DNA of 64,000 nt from Madurella fahalii. Its lineage: Eukaryota > Ascomycota > Sordariomycetes > Sordariales. The first letter of the stretch is position 1. The number at the start of each line of letters is the position of its first letter. Below the pieces are notes generated by a model. It made no database searches. It was not told the origin of the DNA and saw only the letters and a program-made list of their open reading frames with translations. Where the stretch lies: contig CM056875.1 of NCBI GenBank assembly GCA_029876055.1, positions 124,001 through 188,000 on the forward strand, given 5' to 3'. Position numbers and translations under genes: made by a program. Of this stretch, positions 23,084 to 35,541 are shown piece after piece.

Positions 23084-24715
23084 ATTGCCGGTGTTACTAA
23101 ACCGCAAGTCTCGCGATTCCACGCAAGAATAACTCGGCGCATGATTTCAACCGGAAGGCGGAAATTTAAAGTTACCTCGATGTGCCCCAGAGGCGCGTAC
23201 TTTTCAGCTGATTGATTACATTGTAGTAGCCGGCCACAACCAGAGCGCACATGGGCTGCTACTTCAATTTAATTGGATATTGAGTTTGCGCTGCCGCTTG
23301 GGGGTTATGAAGCGAACCCCGATTCGTTACCGAGCAGTTCAGAGTGGGCAATGCGGGATTTGTCGTAGGGGTGGAGTCCATTGGAAGCGTAAAGCAGGGA
23401 GTGAACGACCACGGGCTATATGTCTGTTGTTATTGAATCTAAAGTCGAGTTTTTGAATTATATAGAGCTTCTAGCTCTATATTGTAAGAGGCTGAAAATG
23501 TTTACTTTATCCACCGACCAATTCCAAGGGAATCTCACATGGTTCACATTCTACACTGCATGCTTAGGCCACAACAACCTCCGCAGATCCCTAACGCCCT
23601 CAACGACCCAGAAAGTGATTAAGCTGTGCCCCAGGGACTAGCTTTTATCTTTCACACTAGATTACTTCTAGTAGGTTAACGTCGAACAGAAACACTGCGC
23701 TGCTGGTTGGTAGATTCCGTGAGTTGTAATTGAGCGATTGTATTGCTTGTCTATGTCCTGGCTTTCTGGTCTTCTAAGAGCCCATTCTTAGAGACTTTGT
23801 TTGTAGGATCCCATTGCGTCCTTGGCTAAACCTTACTGGCGCAGGCATCTAATCAGCGGAATTGACTAGACGTCAAGGCTCTTGCTTTCTAACAAGTTCA
23901 CGTCCTGGCAGCTGGGTAAGCTGATTGATATTTTGTTTGGGTGACTGCTCGTCGTCTTCTGGGAGGTGGCTGAACGGCGATCCTATCTTTGAAATATGCC
24001 GACCGAACGGTGGTGGCAGAATGAAGAGCGCATTGAAAGTCAGAAAGAAGTCTCGCCTGGCCCTGGATCTGAAGCATGACCATGCAGTCCCTCCGGCTCA
24101 GCACGGCGGCTGTACTATTACCATTCCAACCTCCAGTCCCGTGGCTCCGGGTCTATCGGTTCTCAGCTTGACGAATGCAGGTTAGGCGATTGCTGCATTG
24201 CCGGGCAATACACCCATTAAGACCCTTCTTGCTCACGTGGGATAGCTTGCAAAGGACACGTACTTGAAATATGTCACATTGTTGACATTATACCGTGGCG
24301 GTGGTCAGTTTTAGAGAGGAAGATCGTAAGTTCTACCCTCCAGCTCATCGTTGGGTATTTGATTTGGGTGCTAGCATGTAGCTTCCAGCAAGTTCCAGGG
24401 CGGTTGCCGTCTGACATGGTCTGTCCCGTCCCGTTGCTATGGCCGCGCGTAGGGTTCACCTCGAAAGTTTGACTGGCTGATGGTTGCTAGATTGACCAAA
24501 GAGCTTAGTGCCTCTCCAGTAGCTTTATGTTACACTAAATAATTCCTGAGGCACCCCAAGTTGCCCGGCGTGAATGCGGGGAAGATAAAAGAACCAACGT
24601 TCTCCTGCTTCCTTTGCGGCAATTTCTACTAACTTGCTCCTGCCTTTTCATCATCTTCGCCCATACGTACACTCCAACTATCATAAGATCGTAGGTATAG
24701 GGTTCCGCTGAAGCC
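23084..24715. other. Divergent intergenic region
   Basis: It separates the phytase-like gene (-) and the TPR/HET-like pseudogene (+). No coding frame is supported. Confidence 0.5.
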
Positions 24716-27700
24716 ATGGGCCAAAAAGCATCAACACCACTTGAGTCTCTCGACGCTCTCCCGGACCGGTCCCACGAGGCCAACGGCAATGCCGTGCAGA
24801 GTCCACATGACAGTGCCAAGGCATTGGTCATGGAAGGCAGTTTTGCGGCCGCCGTCGACCTGGCCCAGCACGCAGTGGAGAAAAATAAGACAAGGCTCGG
24901 TCTTGAGCATCCGCTCACCCTGGCATGCATGTTCGAACTGGGAAAGGCGCTCCATGGCGACGGAAGAATCGAAAAGGCGCTTCACGTTTTTCAAGAACTG
25001 CTTCCCTTGAATGAGAAAGTGCATGGCCTCGCTCATGACTGCACGCTTGAGACTCTGGACGCTATATGCCAAGAGCTGTGCAACATGGGTAAATACGAGC
25101 AGTCGCTCCTCCACCTTGATGATGAAAGGCAACGCTATGAACAGGTCTTGGGGCTGGAGAACGAGCGTACGATACGGGTATTAGTCGACATTGCCAACAT
25201 GTCTAAGTTACTCGGCAAGATTGACGAAGCGTCTTTGACGTTTTCCTTGGCCCTCGGCCGCAGCAAAAATGGTTTAGGCGACAGACACCACATCACCTTG
25301 GGGATCCGGAATGATATTCGAGGGCTTAAGGGGCCGGTAGCACCAACTCTGGAGCAAATGAAGTCGCTGCTGCGTCAAAAACATCTGCCAATACCGGCCA
25401 AGCCTTTCCCCATCTGTTCGTCAGCAACCTGGCGGAGGTCACTGCTGGGAAAGAAATTTCTGTTATCTCGTCTGTTAACTATGAAGCTTCAAACGCCATG
25501 TCAATACGGATAGGTCCATTCAAGGGGAGCCTGAAGCCGGCGGCACCGGTGCGCATACCTACCCACTATTCGGACCTCAACGAGGTTGAACTAGGACGCG
25601 GATCAGCAGACGGGCATCCAGATCATTCATTCCAGTCTTTGATCGAACGCAGCACTTGTATACTGCTCCGAGGCGGGAACAGCGCAAAATCGGCAAGCGG
25701 TCAACAAACACACCGCGTTCCTCAGGAGTCTGAAAACTCTTGATGAGCTTCTCACAGCCCAGAAAAATTTATTCTGGTTCTTCCAACTCCGAGAGTCCTT
25801 TATGCAGCAAACCACCCTCCAAAGATGGGACGCCAACTCACTGGGGAGATATATCCTTCTTCCGATCGACGGCGGATTTGCAAACTCAGAGGACTGCATC
25901 TTCGTCAGTCATTACTGGCGAACACAGTCGCACCCGGATCCTGATGGGAAGACCTACAGCAGTTACGGGGACTGCTCAACGACAGCTTCTGGGGCGAAGC
26001 TGCGTTCTTTTGGGTAGACTGGACCTGCCTCCCGCAGTGGACAGCAACTGCACCACGAACAGCGGAAGAGGAGCAATACTTCCGGCGGGTTTTAGCGAGC
26101 ATCCCCAGGCTGGTCCGGGATTGTTCGTTTCTGGCGCAGTTTCACGATTTCCGGTCCCGTCTTTGGGTTCTCTTTGAAGTTGCCGCCTTCACCTTCAGCC
26201 GAGCCGAGCCGGTTGGACTGCCGTGTACTGATATTTTTAAAAAGCACCTGTCACAGATGAAGGGAGACGGCGTCCGCATTGTTTTGGATAAATACCAGTA
26301 CAACTGCACAAACAAAGGGGATCGTGAGTGGGTCATCACCCAGCTGGAGATCCTCCTCGCCCTGCGCAAGACTGTTCCAAGCATTCATACACGACGACAG
26401 ATCCTTGACGCAATCGACAACTCGGTAGTACGATATTGCGACCACAAGGAAGTAAATGTGGAAATTGACGAGGAACGGGGGGTCCTCAAGGCGGGTGAAA
26501 CAACTTATCAGTTCAACCCGCTTCCCGTCGACGATGGCATCCCCGACTCGGTTTCCGAAGTCCGCATAGCAGGAGACCATGCGATGCAGCTAGAGAGGGC
26601 GCTACGGAGAGCTGGCCAGAGCGTTGAAGACACGGGTATAGGAGAAATGGCGAGAGAGTACGGCCGCGCCGGAGATCATAAGATTGCGGAGGTGCTACAC
26701 CGGCTGGCCCTGGAACGTTGTGATGATCCTGTCAACTCGCATGATCTGCTTGTCAACTTGGAGAACCAAGAGCGGTATGACGAGGCAGCGGAACGATGCC
26801 AACGGCACATTGATCGCTTCGGCCCAACTGATGAGCTCCGCCAAAAGTTACTAGCACTGAAACAGAAAAACATGCAACGCGAGAGATACCGCAAATGGAG
26901 ATTCGAGCCACTCGAGAACACTCTGCCCATCGCAGGCCAGCCCCAAATTTTTACCCTTCCACGGGCCGTCCAATAGCCGGCCCTCCGGAACGGGCTCAAG
27001 AGATCATGGCTCCAACGACTGGATCAGAGCGTCTGGCAGAGCCAGGATCCCATGGTTATGAAGAGCATCGAAGAGCAGGCGCTCGAATCCGAAGAGCGAG
27101 GCCGCTTCTCGGAAGCGCAGCTGATACACTTGAGCCTGTTAGAACAAAGGAAGGCATCTCTTGGGCCGTGCCACATCGATACCCGGCGCAGCATTTGCAA
27201 TCTCGCACGGTCTTTCCGGCTAGGAGGGAACGCAGGGGGCGCCCATCTAGTATGTGCAATAGCGCTTGCGATATGCGACTTCAGTCTTGGCCCGTGGCAC
27301 CCAGAATCACGCGCAGTGCTGGGCAATCTTGCAGAAGCGGTCTTGCTACGGGGCAAACCGGGCTTGGCCAGGGGGTATTTCCGGCAGCATCTGGAGCGGA
27401 CGCTGGCGATTACCGAGCGGGATGACCCCGAGGCCTTTCCGCCCAAATTTTTCCTCCATGCCCTTGTTCAAGAGGGAGAGCTCCTGATCGTGCAAGGCGA
27501 GGAGGGGGCGACGGTGCAGATCATGGGCTATGCGCCACAGGATACGGGACGTCTGAACTCAAATCCGGCGTTAGCCATGGCGGCGGGTGGTGCTGCTTCC
27601 AGTATATTACAAGAGGTAGGTGAAAATGATACGAAGGGAGGGGGGCAAAGCCATCATGTGAAAGGAGGGGGGTTGATATTGCTAGATTTGGAGAAAGCGG

Positions 27701-27741
27701 ACTTCATCTTTAACAGGTATATTATTGCCAGGACAAGTTAA
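24716..27741 (+). pseudogene. Broken TPR / HET-like gene (three frameshifts, one internal stop)
   Basis: Homology-like sequence runs continuously for 3 kb but changes frame. Codons 24716 onward encode MGQKAST (a possible N-myristoylation start) and kinesin-light-chain-type TPRs with GLEHPLTLACMFELGKAL. Frame changes occur at about 25328-25395, about 25640-25660 and about 25945-25955, and TAG at 26974-26976 interrupts the frame that resumes with a second TPR block (HIDTRRSICNLARSF, GPWHPESRAVLGNLAEAV). The central part holds CIFVSHYWRTQSHPDPDG and, after the third shift, FFWVDWTCLPQ; the latter resembles the WIDxxCINQ motif of HET domains and, more loosely, TIR-like folds. No well-formed intron repairs the frames. 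TPR plus such a domain recalls fungal allorecognition or NLR-related proteins. Assembly errors could mimic some of the shifts, but four lesions together favour a pseudogene. Confidence 0.7.
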
Positions 27742-29810
27742 GTATCTTAGTAGCAAATGTACTATGAGAGGAGTTATGGAGAGTCTTGGGACGATAATAC
27801 GTTATCCTTCTCGAGTGTAGCATCTGGTGAAGGTTCCATAGGTAGATTCTGTCCAATTAACAGCCTCGGCTTGACGATCTATTGTAGTTTTGTTTTGGGT
27901 TGGTTTTGTACTAGCCCATAGGGGCAAATGATGCGCATTAACGGCCTAAGGGAGACAAGAACGGACAAAAAAAAGGCAAGCGGTTGGCATGGGACTTTAA
28001 AGCGGCAGCCCGGAGTCAGCTGCGAGGAAACCGCGAAAACAACTAAGCTAGAGGTCTGCCAAGCATGGGAGGATAATTGGCCTTGACCCCTCGGCCTCCT
28101 TGATGGCTGATAGCTCGGTCGGAAAGCTCCCAATATAGAGGGGCCCGTTATCGCTCCGCTTCTCTCTAAATACCTTACCCAATAGGAAGATTTGGAGCTG
28201 GTCAGTGGGGGATTCCATTCCAGGACGATGTAGACTTTCTGATCATCGGAGAGCTGTTTCGTCTCGTATTCTCCCCAATTGTACAGGTGCCGCCTACTCT
28301 TATCATTGGCAACAGTAGGCGACCGTGATATCTATAGTTCTAGTAGCGGTCTGTTGCCTCTTTAACGAATATCGACTGAGCTTTACCGAACTCCGGCTAT
28401 TTACTGTAGGAGAGAGATTCCAAGGCTTAACAAATTGGCGGCATCGATCGATACTGCAGTGAAGTCTTGACCGACAGGCCTAGAACGCCCCACATAGCCT
28501 GGGCACGAAAGTGATTGGCGTACGCAGGGTTGAGTGGAGTACGCATGGGGGAGGCACGGGAGGGTTGCCGTTTTGCGCCTACGCTAGGTACATACCTTAG
28601 CTGCTGTGCCACTGGATAAGGTATGCTTCATTACGGCCCTCGTGGCTCGGGTTTTCTGTTTCTTCGTGCTCCAAGTGCGTTTTGTTTATGAAGCGAAAAC
28701 AGGGTTCGCCCGATCCACTGCTTTGTTTAGGGGCCTTATGGTGAACTGTGGTGTAACGTCCAAATTCTGCAGCTTTACGGTCACAAGATCGGGCGAGACC
28801 GCGGCCCAGCGGCATTGGCTCCCATTCGCTCCGCCACGCCCCCCAGCATCACCATAGGGCACTCCCTGTTCTGTCTGTTCTATCGTGAGAGTCGTCAAGA
28901 GGTATTGCCTTGCACATGCATTATCGCCGCTATGGAATAGATAGTTTGCTAGGCTAAACGACGCCGCAGAAAAGCGGCGTGAGGTCTATGGCCAGCGCTG
29001 GTTGTCGACCTCGCATGTCCGGGTCCAATTGCAGCCAATTTTGCGTCATGCAACAAGATTGCCGACTGGCACCCGCCCACTAGCGTCTCACTCCATGTCC
29101 GAAAACGACCCTGCAGAGGACCTTTATAAACGGCCATGTCAACTCTTCATCACAAGCCCCGCAGTTGGAGGGATGTCAGATGTGATAGCAGTCTGTCTCC
29201 CCATACGGATACGTCAATCCGGCTCTGACAACGCCTTCCGGGAGACGTTCACCGTCTAGTGTCAACCGTTGCGTATTGCAGTTGATCCACGATTCCTCGC
29301 CGTTCTGCTTTCGGCGGGGCTGAGGCCCGTCGTCTTCGCAAACTCTGCTCAGCAACAAAAACGGCACCAGCGCAAACTAGCACGCCAGAAAACCGTGCGA
29401 TCAGTGGAGGTAAGCTACAGGACGGAAGGCTTCCCCGTCGCAGAGCCCCACCACGAAAACACCTCGATGCGCTATGTCACAAAGTGGGGATGTTGGTGTG
29501 GGCAGTTCGGCGTGTGCCCTTCAAAAGGGGAACACAAGCGCTACCCAGAGAGCAATCTCTGATGCATCCTGCAACACGACCCTGAGAGAGCTCTGCTAAC
29601 GTGTTGGGATTTGTCGTTTTGCCTTGTTTTCCAGATTCAGTGCCGTTGCGCTGCCTGTCTCGCACCGGGAATTCGCGAATTCGCGAGTTCGCGCCAGAGC
29701 AAACAAATCCCTGCGCCCTTTTCTACCCCTCCAAAGCTAGCTGCAAACACCTGGGGAACCCACCGCGGGGCGCGAAGCCGGGCACGGGACGCACGACCAA
29801 GGAATGCACC
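27742..29810. other. Intergenic region, no gene seen
   Basis: Short overlapping frames only. The last 200 bp stay open in frame with the next gene and probably form its 5' leader. Confidence 0.5.
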
Positions 29811-30146
29811 ATGTGCCGAAAAGTTGTCTTCAAGGGGACGTGCCCGCAATGCGCCGACACTTTCACATGGGACGAACTCTCACAGGAGCTGAGTTGTCTC
29901 GAGGCGAAGAACAACGGCGTGTTTGGCATGTGCAAGGAGGGTACCCACGTCGACGAGAAGCCCCACGACCAGGAGTGCGATCCGTGTTTGGCCGAGATGG
30001 CTGCCGACGAGGGCTATGATGGCGGTATGGATGACGTCGAAACGTTCGAATTTGTGGGCGGGAGATGGTATGGGGACAAGAAGGAAGCCACTAACCGTGA
30101 CCAAGACAGCGGGAAACACAAGAACAAAAAGCAGCGCACAACATGA
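29811..30146 (+). CDS. Small CxxC-containing protein, function unknown
   Basis: A 111-aa frame starts at MCRKVVFKGTCPQC and continues through CLEAKNNGVFGMC and ECDPC. Seven cysteines, including two CxxC pairs (CPQC and CDPC), suggest zinc binding. The second half is acidic and the tail is Lys-rich (KHKNKKQR). No signal peptide is present. Short MC-starting proteins with similar Cys spacing are common as uncharacterised proteins in filamentous ascomycetes. ATG 29811 was chosen because the conserved-looking MCRK start follows an ACC context; the open frame extends upstream to 29601 through low-complexity sequence. I do not recognise a named family. Confidence 0.6.
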   Translation: MCRKVVFKGTCPQCADTFTWDELSQELSCLEAKNNGVFGMCKEGTHVDEKPHDQECDPCLAEMAADEGYDGGMDDVETFEFVGGRWYGDKKEATNRDQDSGKHKNKKQRTT

Positions 30147-30832
30147 CGCCTGGGTTCAGAGAAGCGGCGAGCGGAGCGTCTCACCATACCTACCCAATTT
30201 TTATCTCGCTAGCATCTCCGTCGACGCCTGTCACGACTATCCCGAGTTCCCGCGCAACCCTGTCACCTTCACAAGCTACGGGCCGGTAAACAGACGGTTC
30301 AACAGCGCAACGAAGCGGCTGGGTAGACGCGACACATGTGCAGGCGGAACGGGCGGCGGCGGTAACACAGCGCACATTTTCCAGGGCGATGATAGGCCCA
30401 GGTTCTTCCAGCCGGTATTGGGCATCCCACGAGTGTGGCGGGGACATGTTCATCTGGCTCTCCGCCGTTTCGATCGGCTTTGTCCCACGGTATATATTGA
30501 CATTGTCATCTATGAGACCACGACTTCGATGAGTTACGAAATGACGGGTTGCATAGGGAGGGGGAGGGGGCGCATGCGGGACATCAGCACGGGCAGGATA
30601 GGACCCTTAGAGCCAGCACGGAGAGCAATGATGGTAGCCGAGGTTTGGCGATAGACTGGAACGGATGGGGAGGTATTTCATGTACGAGATGGATAGTAAT
30701 CAAGAACGTCCAGTATCAGCCAGCTCAAACTTCAGACCGCAAAATGATGGCATATCCAAGGTATCTCATCTATCATCGAACCGCAAAACCAACCCTCTTT
30801 CTATCGGACTCTTACTCCACAGCCAAACTCTT
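30147..30832. other. Convergent intergenic spacer
   Basis: 3' flanks of the CxxC gene (+) and the DUF829 gene (-). The open frame at 29923-30654 is a shadow of the CxxC gene and its flank. Confidence 0.5.
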
Positions 30833-31729
30833 TTACTCCAACCCTTCCCAAGTCTCCCTCACAACCCGCCAATACCTCTCCCCATCCGTCCTCGCATGGG
30901 CCACGTGCTCGCTCCGCTCGAACTTTTCCGTCCGCACGGCGAAGCCCTTGCGCCTCGCCTCCTCGGCGTGCCTCTCCACGTCCCGCCAGCCCACGAGCCT
31001 GTCTGCCTCGCTGTACACGTACGTGCGCCGCACCTCGCGGGCCCGGTGGCCGCTCTCGTTCAGGGCGAACGCCATGCGCGCGATCGGGCCCGTCCTGCCC
31101 CGCCCGAGGACCTCGTGCCAGAGCCAGTACGACGCGCACATCGCGTGCACCAGCGGCGCCACGAGCAGCCGCGCGAAGCCCACCAGCCCCGCCGTGAAGG
31201 CCAGGTAGCTCGCGCGGTACGCGAACTGGCCCGGGCACGAGTCGAGCACGATCGCGTACGGAGGGAGCGCGGTCGAGGCGCCGAGCGCGCGGCGGAGGTG
31301 TTGCAGCGTGGTACAGCCGCCGTTGGAGAAGGCGTGGATTAGCAGTTGGGGGGCGGGTTTCGTGGCGGAAGAGGAAGACGAGGACGGCGGCGGCGGCGGC
31401 GAGAGATTGTTGTCGGGGAAGGTTGCTCGGAGAACGGGCAGGGCCGGGGCGTGCTCGGCGGGGGCACTGCGGGGGCGCATAAAATGCCGTGGCTCGGAAC
31501 GTACGAGGAGGATTGACGAGGATGGGTACAGAGCTTGGTACTGGAGGATGTATTTCGCTATGTGCGGTTCGCGCGCGCCCATCCAAGTCGCGAGGAGGAT
31601 TAATTTTGGGGCGGGTTTGGCCGACGACGAAGTGCTAGTAGCTGCGGGTCGGTAGAGATAGACGGAGGGGGAGAGTTTCGTCATGAAGGAGAGCGGCGCT
31701 GCTGCCGCGGCTGGCGCGTTGGACGCCAT
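30833..31729 (-). CDS. DUF829 / TMEM53-like alpha/beta hydrolase
   Basis: A single exon of 298 aa. It begins with a low-complexity Ala/Ser region, followed by LILLATWMGAREPHIAKY, the typical first strand of DUF829 proteins. The nucleophile-elbow equivalent is HAFSNGG with Ser135. A Pro/Ser-rich insertion precedes it (about 111-122). DSCPGQFAYRASYLAF follows, and a candidate catalytic His lies in SEHVAH near the C-terminus. The family includes human TMEM53 and fungal PaxU-like proteins found in indole-diterpene clusters; their substrates are not established. Coding sequence is much more GC-rich than its neighbours, which creates long antisense open frames that I treat as artefacts. No biosynthetic neighbours are present. 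Confidence 0.85.
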   Translation of the reverse strand: MASNAPAAAAAPLSFMTKLSPSVYLYRPAATSTSSSAKPAPKLILLATWMGAREPHIAKYILQYQALYPSSSILLVRSEPRHFMRPRSAPAEHAPALPVLRATFPDNNLSPPPPPSSSSSSATKPAPQLLIHAFSNGGCTTLQHLRRALGASTALPPYAIVLDSCPGQFAYRASYLAFTAGLVGFARLLVAPLVHAMCASYWLWHEVLGRGRTGPIARMAFALNESGHRAREVRRTYVYSEADRLVGWRDVERHAEEARRKGFAVRTEKFERSEHVAHARTDGERYWRVVRETWEGLE

Positions 31730-33638
31730 ACTTTATCGACCCCGAGAAAATAAGCGCGCCGTTCCCGACTGTTCGAGATTGGCAAAGCGGCACGCCTTCG
31801 CTGCGGGCGACCGCGTAATAAGTAGTACAGCATATATCCGTACACCTGCCTTCAGACCGCAAGTAGAGGAAATCAAGATTCGTAATCAGTCAGCATTTGC
31901 AAGGGCTGTGACCGCCATACTATGTGTGGAAAGTATCAAGTGCCGCAACCAACGCCAAGCACCCCTGACCCACTCCCACATGGTGGCTACGCTACTGCAG
32001 GGCATAGTGCAGTCCAGTCCAGTACCGGTGCTGCCTCCCTGAGCCTCGATAACGAAGTTGCACTCCATAAAGTGACAAATGCGCCCAACGTTAGCTCTAC
32101 CGCGACACCATCACCGTGCTTGTTTGCTTGAGGCCGCGGACTAGCGACAGTCGGTAATCCGTGAATTGGTGTCGCGCCGTCGACGAATGAATTCTCCACA
32201 TGGTGTGGACGAATGAGGGGTACGGGACCCGACTTGACAACTGAACCGAGGCACTTTCCCGATTGGGTTTGTGTCTAGCCATCCCATGCGGGTTGCATTA
32301 TGATGAGAGTCCCCAACATCGTCCGCTCAACAGAAAGGCTTGTGTTGGGAGGAGGGCAATGGCTCGCCTAACTGCAGTATCATTGGGGTATCATAGCCGG
32401 GCCATCTGCATCGTCTTCGCCAATAATTACCCCGGCTTTCCGGCCCCCAAACCAGCTGTTGGGTTTGTTGGGCGTCGCGATGCGTTTAGTGTTTGGGTGC
32501 TTCGCCGGACCACTACGGCTAACAAGATAAATTCCAATAATCTTAAATGTCCGTCTTTTTCCAGAACGAAAGTGAGAAACAGATACGGACAAACGGCACA
32601 CATCAGACAAGAAAATCGAGCAAGATAACAACCAATTCACCAGCCAGCCGCAGCTCAGATAACATCACGTCAAAACACAACCAAGAGGAATAGGAAAGAA
32701 TACCAAAATAGACTAATTTTGTCCCAATGTACACAAGCCTAGCTAGCTAGCTGCCGCCAGTCCTTGTGCCCCAGCCGGCCACAGCGATCCAGGCCAAGCC
32801 AAGGGGTAACGTACGCTTACGCCCAGAAGACACGGTGGGCGGCCAATAACGCAGCCCGCTCGCTGACGCCAAGGAGGAAGCCTCGGAAGTATTAATGAGG
32901 GCGACTGGTCTGTATGAGTCAGAGCCTCATATGGTATACCGGGCGGCATCAAGCCAATGATCAGTAAGAAGATTGGCCCAGCGGCGCAGTTGCACAGCCA
33001 TGCACAAGCGAAAGACGACAGTCCTTGTCAGAGCTACACAACGAGCCGAGGATGCGACGGCAGTTTGATCAAAGGCGGTAGGGCCGTCCCACTGGACAAT
33101 GCAGTGCAGCGAAATGGGCCGTGTTGGGTGAGCCGCGCCATCAAAAGCATCAAAGCAAAGCACAGCCCCACCTTCGTCCCCTCCAGAGGCGAGGCAAATC
33201 GCTGCGACGTCACGCTGCCAGGTTGCAATTTGGTGCAGTCGCCGTGAGAACGACTCGGCGAGAACGCTGATTAGCGTTTGGGGTCCAAACTGCCATCAAA
33301 TGGGATGGGCCGACGACTTTGGAGGCCGGTTGAGTCCGAGAAGAGATGTCGCAAAATCCGCGAAAGGGCGCCATGCGAAAGAGCAGCGCGCGTACTTGTA
33401 CAGTCATGAACAAACAGAGAACCGGTTACGCCGATGGAAGATGCAATAGACCGGATGGAGCGCATAAGTCCCATGCCCTGGTATCATGGATGTCTTGTTG
33501 CCGGCATGCAAAGATTCAGGGCGCAAAGGTCAAGACCAGCATCGAGAAAACGACGGCGGCAATGTCAAGACGCATCAACGAGTTGAGTGGGCGGGTCAAC
33601 ATCAAGCGCATCAGCGAATCTGGGGTAGCACGGCGACT
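31730..33638. other. Intergenic region between the DUF829 and KH genes
   Basis: Promoter of the DUF829 gene on the left and the 3' UTR of the KH gene on the right. No gene supported. Confidence 0.5.
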
Positions 33639-35541
33639 TTACGAGGTCCCGGGTGCCTGACCGGCAGCTCCCTGACCCTGGGCCTGTTGGGCGGCAAGCT
33701 GGGATTGCCACCAAAGCGCAATATAGTTTTCGTAGCCACCATCTATAGCCGCTGGTTAGAAACGAGTATACAAAGGAGCCGAAGTAGGCTGTACTCACAC
33801 ATGGCATACGGATCAGATTGGTTGCCGCTGCCGGCTGCAGCCGGAGCCGCACTGCCGGCAGGCATGCTGGGAGGGGCGCTGCTGCTGTTAGAAGGCTGAC
33901 CATAGTTGGGGTTGTCATAATCGCGATGATGTCCGCGGCCGCGGCCACCGCCTCCGGCGCTCTTTTGACGCTGCGATAATGTTAGTATGCGTGCTCCCGC
34001 GGGGGCCGGGGGGGGGGAGACCGGGCTGCTAGGTCAGAACATACCGCTGCATCCACCTTCTCCTCAATGGCACGCTTAGCCCGAGTGATCGAGTCCCGGC
34101 TACCAACCAGACCGATCTCACGCTCGACTTCGCCGGGACCCGAAGACTGGGACACATTGATCTTGCAACCCGTCATGTTCTGCATTTCCCGGATCGTTTC
34201 GCCGCCTTTACCGATAATCATGCCGACAGCATCTGAGGGAACGAAGATGGAGTCATTGACCTTCTCTGCTCCACCACCTCCCCCGAAGTTATCCGCCCGA
34301 CCTGCACGGCTTACTGGGTTGTTGCCGTTTCTGCTGTCGCTATCAACAATCTCAAGAATGAGCTCCTTGGCATGGCGAGCTGCTGCGGGGGGCCCGATAA
34401 GATTGACGGGGCGAAGACCGTTGACGCTTTTGTTCTCACTGACAATATTGATATGACATCCGCTACGCTCTTGGAGATCGCGGATTGTCTCTCCTCCACG
34501 GCCAATGATCAGGCCCACGGTTCTATCGGGGACCATGATTTGCAGACTGTCCTCTCCCTCCTTAGGGACAGGCGGTGGGACAGCTCCACGAGCGCTGTCA
34601 CGTCCGCGGCCGTCACCGCCAGGCTGGGAACTACCGCGCATGCCGCTGTCACGAATGATGCGGTTGATCATCTCCTTGGCCTCTTCACGTTGAGGACGGG
34701 GGCCACTAATCTTGCAGAGACGATACTGATCATTCTGGCCGGTGGCAGGAACAAACTGTACGCGGCAGCGGCTCTCTCCTTCAACGCGTCGGAGATTCTC
34801 ACCTTGGCGCCCGATGATCAGTCCGACAAGGCTCGATTCAATCTCGATCGTCTCGACATTGTCATCCTTGCCTCGTAGGGGTGACCGTTCGCGACCACCT
34901 CCTTGGCCACCACGCGGGGAGAATCCCTGTCGGCCGCGGCCAGGAGAATAGGAGCGATCACGGCCGTACTCACGGCCCTGGCCGCCATGGTCGCCACGCC
35001 GCTCATCGCGGTATGGGTTAAAGCTGTCGCGGTGCGAGTCGCGTCCTCGGGGACTCTTTGATCTTGAGCGTCGGTACTGCCGTGAATCGGACTGACGTTG
35101 GTCGGGGTACGCGCCCGCCGGTCGGTCATATGGCGTGACGCCCTGTTCTGCCGCATACGCCTTTGCCTTTGCAATCGCATCGGCCAGGTGCTCAGAGACT
35201 GCCACAGTACCCGAATTGACGGGGTGTATCTTGCTCAAATCGATGCTGCCGCCCGAAGACGGCTGTGGGTAGCTGCCGTACGGAGGGGGGGGTTGATAAG
35301 GTACGGGTTGTGCCGGGTACGGGTTCTGTCCGGGCGGCGCATAAGGGCCTGAAGACAAAGGCGGTGCGACAGGCGCGGGAAGACCAGGTTGACTGTGGGT
35401 AGGGGTCGAAGTCGCTGGCCGCTGCGAGGCATCGCCTGATGGTAACGTATTAGTACAACGTCGCTTTAAATAGGTATCAGTAAAGCGCGCCTTACCAAGC
35501 ATACGGAGGATTGAGTTGATATCGGGCGTAGGGTTCGCCAT
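33639..35541 (-). CDS. Three-KH-domain RNA-binding protein (FUBP/KSRP-like)
   Basis: Four exons (35541-35496, 35435-34045, 33970-33799, 33742-33639) with introns of 60, 74 and 56 bp give 570 aa. A Pro/Tyr-rich N-terminus is followed by an RS/RG-rich stretch (RRSRSKSPRGR). Three KH domains carry GxxG loops GRQG, GRGG and GKGG near residues 224, 327 and 424. The C-terminal tail, recovered only after splicing, contains a Tyr/Trp segment (YENYIALWWQ) and Gln-rich sequence, reminiscent of the C-terminal Tyr motifs of FUBP proteins. It should bind single-stranded RNA or DNA and act in mRNA processing or stability. Intron 1 is 60 bp without a stop and inserts 20 residues if retained. Intron 2 has a TACTAAC branch point and a C-run. 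The last two exons were placed by splice signals plus frame closure at TAA 33641-33639. Confidence 0.9.

Noticed and set aside
30549..31342. Long + strand frames opposite the DUF829 gene, and a 261-codon minus frame at 30801-31586
   Set aside because: They are shadows produced by the high-GC coding sequence; low-complexity Arg/Ala/Pro content.
34372..34878. 168-codon frame opposite the KH gene
   Set aside because: Shadow of a strongly supported coding sequence.
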